From Microglena sp. YARC (taxonomy: Eukaryota; Chlorophyta; Chlorophyceae; Chlamydomonadales; Chlamydomonadaceae), in contig CM039462.1 of assembly GCA_022414725.1 (NCBI GenBank), positions 50,984,112 to 51,048,111 of the forward strand: a DNA stretch of 64,000 nt. Direction: 5' to 3'. Below, in pieces: positions 9,480 through 19,014 of the stretch. Positions within the stretch are counted from its first letter, which is position 1, and each line of letters starts with the position of its first letter. Below the pieces are notes generated by a model. The model had not been told where the DNA came from. It searched no databases and worked only from the letters and a program-made list of their open reading frames with translations. The position numbers were made by a program, and so were the translations under genes.

Positions 9480-9960
9480 TGTACAGGGGGGGCCTCGGGA
9501 GGTGGGGGGGGGGGGGCGACCTGCATGCATGTGAGATGATGGGCGTGGAACTTGCCTTGCTTGCAAACTGGAACATCCCTGGAAACTCATCCACACCCAT
9601 ACTGACCCCCCCCCCCCCCCACACCCCCACCCCTCCCATACACCCATCCCCCACACCAAATCCTGCACACCACACACCCACTCCATACACCCATACTGAC
9701 CCCCCCCCCCCCCCCCCTTCCACACACCCATACTGACTCCCCACCCACCCACCCCTCCCTCATCCACACCCATGCTGATCCCCCCCCCCCCCCCTCCCCC
9801 TCCCCTCCCCTCCCCCTCCCCCTCCCCCTCCCCCTCCCCTCCCCCTCCCCCTCCCCCTCCCCCCTCCCCTCTCCCCCTCCCCCCTCCCCCTCCCCTCTCC
9901 CCCTCCCTCTCCCCCTCCCCCTCCCCCTCCCCTCCCCCTCCCCCCTCCCACACACCCACA
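9480..9960. repeat. Poly-C tracts and (CCCCCT)n polypyrimidine block
   Basis: C or G homopolymers of 14-18 bases occur at 9503, 9606, 9700 and 9780, followed by about 150 bases of almost pure CCCCTCC sequence to 9945. The strand asymmetry is complete over this stretch. G-rich minus-strand frames here (Gly/Glu/Arg) are not genes. Confidence 0.9.
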
Positions 9961-9974
9961 CAAGCGTGAGTAGA

Positions 9975-10375
9975 GCAGAATGTGCGAGAAGGAAAACACA
10001 CACGCGGTTGTGAGAGGATGGGGTGGAAGGTGTGCTGACTGGGATTACAACACAGGCAGAAGTACAGCAGGATTTGAGAGAAGGAAAACACACACACGCA
10101 GTTGTGAGAGGAGGACGATGATGATTGCTTTTTTCCTGGTGCCCCACTGGACTCCAAATGTGAACGCAGCTTGATGGAGCCAAGAGGGACTCAAGAAATT
10201 CATTCCCACAAATAAAAGAAACAATAAAAACAAGTTCTGCATGTTAGGTTGGAAGTCCCACCTGGTCTGTGCATTATATGATGAGGATAAGGATGGATTA
10301 TTTTTTCCTGGTGCCGTACTGGACTCCAAATGTGAATGCAGCTTGATGGAGCCTAGGGGGACTTATGAAAATCAT
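9975..10375. repeat. Decayed SRCR-cassette flanks, duplicated
   Basis: GAGAAGGAAAACACACACGC followed by GGTTGTGAGAGG occurs at 9982 and, slightly changed, at 10076. A 70-bp box starting TTTTTTCCTGGTGCC with GGACTCCAAATGTGAA lies at about 10127-10195 and again at 10303-10372. Between them, at 10239-10268, is the exact end of an SRCR exon plus its splice donor (minus strand TGCACAGACCAG|GTGGGA) without the rest of the exon. The same box lies 5' of the intact SRCR exon at 12919. These are remnants of a duplicated exon-intron cassette. Confidence 0.55.
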
Positions 10376-11192
10376 GCCCACAAAAAAAGAAGAAGAAAAC
10401 AATTAATTTATTTTTAATGTATCTCCATATGTGCCAAAGTCCGACCCTGAGTGGTACGGATGGTTTTCACCTATTACCTCAAGTCCAAAGAATTTTTTTT
10501 TTGCTAATAAGTTACCTAACCACATCATATCAACATATAAATACTCAGAGTTGGATTCTCTCAGGTGGTGGGAAGCAGGCAAAGCAAAACATGTGATCTT
10601 CTTTCACATTGGGCTCCCTAAGTTGGTACGGATTTTACGTAAAAGTGGAACGGAGCCTATCGCTATCAAAACCAAGTTTTCGTAAAATAAAAGTAGGTAG
10701 CCCTATTGTGCACATCTTTCCTCATGAGAAATTGTTACATCAGGTTTTGAATGGCTGTACATGGGCAATACGGGTGAATATGGACCCCCAAATACTGAAA
10801 AATTACATATTGTGGGTTATCTAAGTGTGGTACAACGCTGCACAAGCTGAATTGTTTCATTTGGGGTCTTAGATTTGATTCGTAGCACGAAGTCTAACTT
10901 TTTTTTTGAAATTTCAAATTTCAAAATTCAAATTTATTTTCAAAATATATAAAAAAATAACTTTGTTTTCAACTTTGTTTCAAACATCCACATCTGAAGT
11001 TAGTTTTTGATTTGGGAAAGGGGTTTGAAATCTCAAGTTGGGAGCAGGGATTTGTATTTCCGCTATATATAGCGATCGCTAGTTGGTCGGCCCTTAGGGG
11101 GACAGACCTATGCGATACTTACGCGATATTGTGCTGTTTTTGAAATCTTCACATCTTCACATCGTCACATTTCCCAATAACGCGGGTCAAAA
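10376..11192. other. AT-rich stretch without a recognisable gene
   Basis: No coding region is supported. Around 10900-10990 the sequence is made of AAATTTCAAA-like phrases. At 11050-11085 there is a short AT-rich dyad (CGCTATATATAGCGATCGCT). From 11091 a 42-bp segment resembles one at 63933. A short frame at 10431-10685 has no similarity I recognise and overlaps another frame. Confidence 0.35.
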
Positions 11193-11624
11193 TTGCCGGT
11201 TAATCTGACTGGCCTGAACTCTGTCCGACTCGTGTTCGATTCCCGTCGGGGGCGGATTACCTCTGAGGGCACTTTTTCGCGTACTTATCTCGGGGTTGCG
11301 GACTGTGGACGCGGCGTTTTAATTTGTTGTTTCCATCCTGTCCTTTGGACTCAGTCTAGGGACCTGGAGCATGTCTACGATTTCCCCTTGAATAATTCGC
11401 TTCTTCGTGACTCTCGTAGCTCATTACATCAGCGCCTTGTGCTTGACAAGGAAATCTGCTCTTTCGCACTAGTTCCTGCAGGTTGCGAAGTAGCAACTGT
11501 AGCCTTGGGAGTTGCTTCACCTGCCTCCATGGAACTTCGGGAAGTCAGTGAGCTAATAAGTTCAGTAGCCTTACAGGGCACCCAGTTGAATAATAATGCC
11601 ATGCCATGCTACATTGATTCTTGA
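11193..11624 (+). CDS. Hypothetical ORF, 143 codons, unrecognised
   Basis: A single open frame in otherwise unique sequence. The product has mixed composition (for example LEHVYDFPLNNSLLRDSRSS and VPAGCEVATVALGVASPASM) with no domain I recognise and no clear signal peptide. The nominal start codon lies within a tRNA-promoter-like stretch (GTTCGATTCCC at 11233), so the 5' part may be non-coding. No splice sites were confirmed. It could be a gene fragment or chance. Confidence 0.2.
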   Translation: MPVNLTGLNSVRLVFDSRRGRITSEGTFSRTYLGVADCGRGVLICCFHPVLWTQSRDLEHVYDFPLNNSLLRDSRSSLHQRLVLDKEICSFALVPAGCEVATVALGVASPASMELREVSELISSVALQGTQLNNNAMPCYIDS

Positions 11625-11639
11625 CCCCCCCAATATTAA

Positions 11640-12415
11640 ATTGAACGGATAAGTAAGCAACTGCTTGTGCATCCATCACCAAGGAGGCTGCCACTGCTGC
11701 TTGACGAACATTACACCACCCCCGGGGCCGACCTCCATGGGACCCGCCAGGGCCCCCTACTATTTCGACCCCGTTTTGGCGAAATTATCGCTTTAAAAAA
11801 AAGAAAAGAAAAAAAGTTTTTTTTGTGTCCTCAATGGCCCTAAAAAGCTATAAAAAGCTATCGAAAGCACTAAAACGCTGTCCCCGGAGGAGGCCTGAAA
11901 CCATAAAGCTAGAAGAAACCCACTTTCAGATTTGAAAAAAAATCACCAACTTGGGAGGTGGTATTGGGAGGTGATCAGGTGAATTGTCGAGTTGTACTGC
12001 TATCTCAGTAAATTCCGAGGCCAAGGCTGAAGAGCAGCCTCCGACCTTGTGGTAGGGGTTTGATAAGCCTGTCATCCCGCGGTAACATGATTCGGAACAG
12101 CTCGCGCGGCCTCGTGTCTGGCGCCATCTGGATTTGTACCACAATTTATCGCACATCTGTTGTACTGCCACCGGCCTTCCGTACAAGGCTGCTCGCGACC
12201 GCATGCGAATGCGGACCGGAAATACATGTGCGCGTAGCTGACACAATTGCGCGAGAGGTGGGCCAGACAGAATTCGATTCAGAGCATTTTCGGGCCTGTA
12301 CGGCTCTGTACCACAATCTTGCACCAACTTAGGGCGTTTTTTGACTTAGGCACCTGTGGAGATAATATAATTATGATTTTAATTATAATTTAATTTAATT
12401 TTAATTTTAATGTTA
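11640..12415. other. Unique sequence, no gene recognised
   Basis: Weak 90-130 codon frames overlap on both strands at 11926-12332 with no recognised domain. At 11835-11880 short CTATAAAAAGCTAT-like phrases repeat. At 12360-12415 the sequence is TTTAATTTTAATT-rich, directly before the SRCR exon donor. Confidence 0.35.
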
Positions 12416-12438
12416 GCATTTTAGGTTGGAAGTCCCAC

Positions 12439-12776
12439 CTGGTCTGTGCAAATTATAGCAACGTCCTCATAGTGGGAGCAGTCGGAGGTTCGGCTAAATT
12501 CACAGGACTGTAATTTAGCCTCAGTTCCACTGCATGACACATCATCCATCAATATGGGCGGATCACTGGTATCTCCGATTAAGCTGAACCACGCATCCGT
12601 TTTTTTACCAATAAGGACTGCAACTGCTTCTTCTGTTGGCAGCCCCAGTTGTGCGCAAACAACACGCGCAGCAGTGTTTGAGAAGCCATCATCGCACACT
12701 GTGCCCCACTGACCCTGTACCAGCACCTTCAGGCGACCGGATGCTGCCGATTCACCACCAACCACCCGAACGTGTG
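12439..12776 (-). CDS. SRCR (scavenger receptor cysteine-rich) domain exon
   Basis: On the minus strand, after acceptor TTTCCCTGATGGCGCAG, the frame encodes VRVVGGESAASGRLKVLVQG, then QWGTVCDDGFSNTAARVVC, QLGLPT, DDVSC, LQSC, SDC and EDVAIIC, a nearly perfect SRCR domain with six cysteines (group A-like count). It ends at donor GACCAG|GTGGGA, so the apparent stop eight residues later is intronic. SRCR domains are disulfide-bonded extracellular ligand-binding modules. In green algae they occur in multi-domain surface or secreted proteins, often with PAN or lectin modules. The PAN-like exon at 7176-7410 on the same strand is the natural partner. Flanking introns are filled with microsatellites, and neighbouring exon copies are decayed. 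No start or stop codon of the full gene is visible. Confidence 0.8.
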
Positions 12777-12825
12777 CTGCGCCATCAGGGAAAGCATGTG
12801 GGGCAAAGTTGCTTCGATGAGGTAG

Positions 12826-12918
12826 TTACTGATGATGATGATGAGGAGGAGGAGGAGGAGGAGGAGAGGAGGAGGAGGAGGAGGAGGAGGAGGAGGAGGA
12901 GGAGGAGGAGGAGGAGGA
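12826..12918. repeat. (GAT)n(GAG)n microsatellite in the SRCR intron
   Basis: GATGATGATGATGAGGAGG-type trinucleotides extend over about 90 bases directly upstream (in minus-strand terms) of the SRCR exon. Poly-Glu/Arg frames here are artefacts. Confidence 0.9.
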
Positions 12919-13110
12919 TATTTTTCCTGGTGCCCTATTGGACTCCAAATGTGCCTGCAGCTGGACGTAGCCAAGGGGGACTTGTGAACATCCCCCTCCC
13001 CCCCCCCCCCCCCCCCTCTCTTCCCCGCCCCAAACTGTGCCTCAATATCCTGCAACCCCAAAAGAGATTTCAACCGATTCACCACCGTCCGCACTTGTGC
13101 TGCGGCATCC
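12919..13110 (-). pseudogene. Remnant of a second SRCR exon start
   Basis: At 13080-13110 the minus strand reads GATGCTTTCCCGGATGCCGC followed by AGCACAAGTGCGGACGGTGG, matching the acceptor and first codons (FPDxAAxVRxV) of the intact SRCR exon. The following sequence does not encode the rest of the domain and runs into a 19-base C run at 12998. The conserved 70-bp box (TTTTTCCTGGTGCCCTATTG) follows at 12919-12985. I read this as a truncated exon cassette. Confidence 0.5.
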
Positions 13111-13149
13111 GGGAAAGCATCACATATTTATCATAGTAAAATAAACAGT

Positions 13150-13370
13150 TAGACCCTTGTTTTGCTGCAGCTACTGAGAAGGGGAGGGCAGAAACAGGCC
13201 ACTCAACATACACTTCTGACCCCAACCACCACCCAACCACCACCACCCCACCCTTCTGATTTTTGCTCCCTTTGTATTTTGCAGCTGCTGAGAAGGTGAG
13301 AACAGAAATAGGCCACTCGACATACACTGGGTTGGTTGGAAGTAAAAAGAAGCAACTAGACCCTTGTTCC
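13150..13370. repeat. Direct duplication of a ~70-bp block
   Basis: TTTTGCTGCAGCTACTGAGA and CAGGCCACTCAACATACACT at about 13159-13212 recur with changes at about 13276-13328. TAGACCCTTGTT occurs at 13151 and 13359. Unique sequence follows to about 13470. Confidence 0.6.
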
Positions 13371-13473
13371 TGCCCAATAAGAACAATAACTGGTAAATCA
13401 ATGGACTGGACGACTTCTCTCCTTTAACAGCAAACCACAGCCAGTAGATGTTCGTTACCATTTCAATGCCTTT

Positions 13474-16400
13474 TCTATTTAGCCCTCCTTTTCTATTTAG
13501 CCCTCCTTTCTATTTCTATTTAGCCCTCCTTTCTATTTAGCCCTCCTTTTCTATTTAGCCCTCCTTTCTATTTAGCCCTCCCCCTCCTATTCTATTTAGC
13601 CCTCCTTAATTCTATTTAGCCCTCCTATTCTATTTAGCCCTCCTCCTTTCTATTTAGCCCTCCTTTTCTATTTAGCCCTCCTATTCTATTTAGCCCTCCT
13701 TTTCTATTTAGCCCTCCTATTCTATTTAGCCCTCCTTTTCTATTAGCCCTCCTATTCTATTTTAGCCCTCCTTTTCTATTTAGCCCTTCCTTTTCTATTT
13801 AGCCCTCCTATTCTATTTAGCCCTCCTTTTCTATTTAGCCCTCCCTATTCTATTTAGCCCTCCTTTTCTATTTAGCCCTCCTTTTCTATTTAGCCCTCCT
13901 ATTCTATTTAGCCCTCCTTTTCTATTTAGCCCTCCTTTCTATTTAGCCCTCCTTTTCTATTTAGCCCTCCCTATTTATTCTATTTAGCCCTCCTTTTCTA
14001 TTTAGCCCTCCTTTTCTATTTAGCCCTCCTTTTCTATTTAGCCCTCCTTTCTATTTAGCCCCCCTTTTCTATTTAGCCCTCCTTTTCTATTTAGCCCTCC
14101 TTTTCTATTTAGCCCTCCTTTTCTATTTAGCCCTCCTTTTCTATTTAGCCCTCCTTTTCTATTTAGCCCTCCTTTTCTATTTAGCCCTCCTTTTCTATTT
14201 AGCCCTCCTTTTCTATTTAGCCCTCCTTTTCTATTTAGCCCTCCTTATTCTATTTAGCCCTCCTTTTCTATTTAGCCCTCCTTTTCTATTTAGCCCTCCT
14301 TTTCTATTTAGCCCTCCTTTTCTATTTAGCCCTCCTTTCTATTTAGCCCTCCTTTCTATTTCCTATTCTATTTAGCCCTCCTTTTCTATTTAGTCCTTTT
14401 CTATTTAGCCCTCCTTTTCTATTTAGCCCTCCTTTTCTATTTAGCCCTCCTATTCTATTTAGCCCCCTCTATTTAGCCCTCCTATTCTATTTAGCCCTCC
14501 TTTTCTATTTACTATTCTATTTAGCCCTCCTTTTCTATTTAGCCCTCCTATTCTATTTAGCTCCTTTTCTATTTAGCCCTCCTTATTCTATTTAGCCCTC
14601 CTTATTCTATTTAGCCCTCCTATTCTATTTAGCCCTCCTTTTCTATTTAGCCCTCCTTTTCTATTTAGCCCTCCATTCTATTTAGCCCTCCTATTTCTAT
14701 TTAGCCCTCCTATTCTATTTAGCCCTCCTTTTCTATTTAGCCCTCCTATTCTATTTAGCCCTCCTTTTCTATTTAGCCCTCCTATTCTATTTAGCCCTCC
14801 TTTTCTATTTAGCCCTCCTTTTCTATTAGCCTATTCTTTTAGCCCCTCCTTTCTATTAGCCTCCTTTTCTATTTAGCCCTCCTTTTCTATTTAGCCCTCT
14901 ATTCTATTTAGCCCTCCTTTTCTATTTAGCCCTCCTATTCTATTTAGCCCTCCTTATTCTATTTAGCCCTCCTATTCTATTTAGCCCTCCTTTTCTATTT
15001 AGCCCTCCTATTCTATTTAGCCCTCCTTTTCTATTTAGCCCTCACTATTCTATTTAGCCTCCTTTTCTATTTAGCCCTCCTTTTCTATTTAGCCCTCCTA
15101 TTCTATTTAGCCCTCCTTTTCTTTTAGCCCTCCTATTCTATTTAGCCCTCCTATTCTATTTAGCCTCCTTTTCTATTTAGCCCTCCTATTCTATTTAGCC
15201 CTTCCTATTCTATTTAGCCCTCCTTTTCTATTTAGCCCTCCTATTCTATTTAGCCCTCCTTTTTCTATTTAGCCCCTCCCTATTTCCTTTTCTATTTAGC
15301 CCTCCTATTCTATTTAGCCCTCCTATTCTATTTAGCCCTCCCCTATTTAGCCCTCCTTTTCTATTTAGCCCTCCTATTCTATTTAGCCCTTCCTTTTCTA
15401 TTTAGCCCTCCTTTTCTATTTAGCCCTCCTTTTCTATTTAGCCCTCCTTCCTATTCTATTTAGCCCTCCTATTCTATTTAGCCCTCCTTTTCTATTTAGC
15501 CTCCCTATTTCCTTTTCTATTTAGCCTCCTTTATTCTATTTTAGCCCTCCTTTTCTATTTAGCCCTCCTATTCTATTTAGCCCTCCTCTTTCTATTTAGC
15601 CCTCCTATTCTATTTAGCTATTCTATTAGCCCTCCCTATTCTATTTAGCCCCCTTTTTCTATTCTATTTAGCCCTCCTTTTCTATTTAGCCCTCCTATTC
15701 TATTTAGCCCTCCTTTTCTATTTAGCCCTCCTATTCTATTTAGCCCTCCTTTTCTATTTAGCCCTCCTATTCTATTTAGCCCTCCTTTTCTATTTAGCCC
15801 CCTTCTATTCTATTTAGCCCTCCTTTCTATTTAGCCCTTCCTATTCTATTTAGCCCTCCTTTTCTATTTAGCCCTCCTATTCTATTTTCTATTTAGCCCT
15901 CCTATTCTATTTAGCCCTCCTTTTCTATTTACCCTCCTATTCTATTTAGCCCTCCTTTTCTATTTAGCCCCTCCTATTCTATTTAGCCCTCCTTTTCTAT
16001 TTTAGCCCTCCTCTATTTAGCTATTCTATTAGCCCTCCTTTTCTATTTAGCCCTCCCTATTTAGCCCTCCTATTCTATTTAGCCTCCTATTCTATTTAGC
16101 CTCCTTTTCTATTTAGCCCTCCTATTCTATTTAGCCCTCCTATTCTATTTAGCCCTCCTTATTCTATTTAGCCCTCCTTTTCTATTTAGCCCTCCTATTC
16201 TATTTAGCTCCTTTTCTATTTAGCCTCCTTTTCTATTTAGCCCTCCTTTTCTATTTAGCCCTCCTATTCTATTTAGCCCTCCTTTTCTATTTTAGCCCTC
16301 CTATTCTATTTAGCCCTCCTTTCTATTTAGCCCTCCTATTCTATTTAGCCCTCCTTTTCTATTTAGCCCTCCTATTTCTATTTAGCCCTCCTTTTCTATT

Positions 16401-19014
16401 TAGCCCTCCTATTCTATTTACCCTCCTATTCTATTTAGCCCTCCCTATTCTATTTAGCCCTCCTTTTCTATTTAGCCCTCCTATTCTATTTAGCCCTCCT
16501 TTTCTATTTAGCCCTCCTATTCTATTTAGCCCTCCTTTTCTATTTAGCCTCCTTTTCTATTTAGCCCTCCTATTCTATTTAGCCCTCCTATTCTATTTAG
16601 CCCTCCTATTTATTTAGCCCTCCTATTCTATTTAGCCCTCCTTTTCTATTTAGCCCTCCTATTCTATTTAGCCCTCCTTTTCTATTTAGCCCTCCTATTC
16701 TATTTAGCCCTCTTTTCTATTTAGCCTATTCTCCTTTTCTATTTAGCCCTCCTTTTCTATTTAATTCTATTTAGCCCTCCTATTCTATTTAGCCCTCCTT
16801 TTCTATTTAGCCCTCCTATTCTATTTAGCCCTCCTTTTCTATTTAGCCCTCCTATTCTATTTAGCCTCCTTTTCTATTTAGCCCTCCTTTTCTATTTAGC
16901 CCTCCTTTTCTATTTAGCCTCCTATTCTATTTAGCCCTCCTTTTCTATTTAGCCCTCCTATTCTATTTAGCCCTCCTTTTCTATTTAGCCCTCCTATTCT
17001 ATTTATTCTATTTAGCCCTCCTATTCTATTTAGCCCTCTTTTCTATTTAGCCCCCTCCTTTTCTATTTAGCCCTCCTATTCTATTTAGCCCTCCTATTCT
17101 ATTTAGCCCTCCTTTTCTATTTAGCCCTCCTATTCTATTTAGCCCTTTTTCTATTTAGCCCTCCTATTCTATTAGCCCTCCTTTTCTATTTAGCCCTCCT
17201 ATTCTATTTAGCCCTCCTTTTCTATTTAGCCCTCCTATTCTATTTAGCCCTCCTTTTCTATTTAGCCCTCCTATTCTATTTAGCCCTCCTTTTCTATTTA
17301 GCCCTCCTATTCTATTTAGCCCTCCTTTCTATTTAGCCCTCCTTTTCTATTTAGCCCTCCTTTTCTATTTAGCCCTCCTAATTCTATTTAGCCCTCCTTT
17401 TCTATTTAGCCCTCCTATTCTATTTAGCCCTCCTTTTCTATTTAGCCCTCCTATTCTATTTAGCCCTCCTTTTCTATTTAGCCCTCCTATTCTATTTAGC
17501 CCTCCTTTTCTATTTAGCCCTCCTATTCTATTTAGCCCTCCTTTCTATTTAGCCTCCTATTCTATTTAGCCCTCCTTTTCTATTTAGCCCTCCCTCCTCC
17601 TATTCTATTTAGCCCTCCTTTTCTATTTAGCCCTCTATTCTATTTAGCCTTTTCTATTTAGCCCTCCTTTTCTATTTAGCCCTCCTATTCTATTTAGCCC
17701 TCCTTTTCTATTTAGCCCTCCTATTCTATTTAGCCCTCTTTTCTATTTAGCCCTCCTTTTCTATTTAGCCCTCCTATTCTATTTAGCCCTCCTTTTCTAT
17801 TTAGCCCCCCTCCTATTCTATTTAGCCCTCCTTTTCTATTTAGCCCTCCTATTCTATTTAGCCCTCCTTTTCTATTTAGCCCTCCTTTTCTATTTAGCCC
17901 TTTTTTCTATTCTATTTAGCCCTCTATTCTATTTAGCCCTCCTTTTCTATTTAGCCCTCCTTTTCTATTCTATTTAGCCCTCCTTTTCTATTTAGCCCTC
18001 CCTATTCTATTTAGCCCTCCTCCTTTCTATTTAGCCCTCCTATTCTATTTAGCCCTCCTTTTCTATTTAGCCCTCCTATTCTATTTAGCCCTCCTATTCT
18101 ATTTAGCCCTCCTTTTCTATTTAGCCCTCCTTTTCTATTTATCCCTCCTTTTCTATTTAGCCCTCCTTTTCTATTTAGCCCTCCTATTCTATTTAGCCCT
18201 CCTTTTCTATTTAGCCCTCCTTTTCTATTTAGCCCTCCTTTTCTATTTAGCCCTCCTATTATATTTAGCCCTCCTATTCTATTTAGCCCTCCTATTCTAT
18301 TTAGCCCTCCTTTTCTATTTAGCCCTCCTATTCTATTTAGCCCTCCTTTTCTATTTAGCCCTCCTATTCTATTTAGCCCTCCTTTTCTATTTAGCCCTCC
18401 TATTCTATTTAGCCCTCCTTTTCTATTTAGCCCTCCTATTCTATTTAGCCCTCCTTTTCTATTTAGCCCTCCTATTCTATTTAGCCCTCCTATTCTATTT
18501 AGCCCTCCTTTTCTATTTAGCCCTCCTTTTCTATTTAGCCCTCCTATTCTATTTAGCCCTCCTTTTCTATTTAGCCCTCCTATTCTATTTAGCCCTCCTT
18601 TTCTATTTAGCCCTCCTATTTTATTTAGCCCTCCTATTCTATTTAGCCCTCCTTTTCTATTTAGCCTTCCTTTTCTATTTAGCCCTCCTTTTCTATTTAG
18701 CCCTCCTATTCTATTTAGCCCTCCTATTCTATTTAGCCCTCCTTTTCTATTTAGCCCTCCTATTCTATTTAGCCCTCCTATTCTATTTAGCCCTCCTATT
18801 CTATTTAGCCCTCCTTTTCTATATATCCCTCCTATTATATTTAGCCCTCCTTTTCTATTAAGCCCTCCTATTATATTTAGCCCTCCTATTCTATTTAGCC
18901 CTCCTTTTCTATTTAGCCCTCCTATTCTTTTTAGCCCTCTTTTTCTATTTAACCCTCCTTTTCTATTTAATCCTCCTTTTCTATTTAGCCCTCCTATTCT
19001 ATTTAGCCCTCCTA
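13474..19014. repeat. 18-bp satellite array, about 300 copies (5.5 kb)
   Basis: The unit is TTTTCTATTTAGCCCTCC or TATTCTATTTAGCCCTCC, the two versions often alternating. From 13474 to about 18000 there are many indels (missing C, short units such as CTATTAGCC, extra CTATT), so no frame survives. From 18011 to 19014 the period is almost perfect. On the minus strand the clean part reads GGLNRK/GGLNRI repeated. I regard it as a minisatellite, not a protein gene. The junction with the next array is abrupt at about 19015. Confidence 0.95.
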
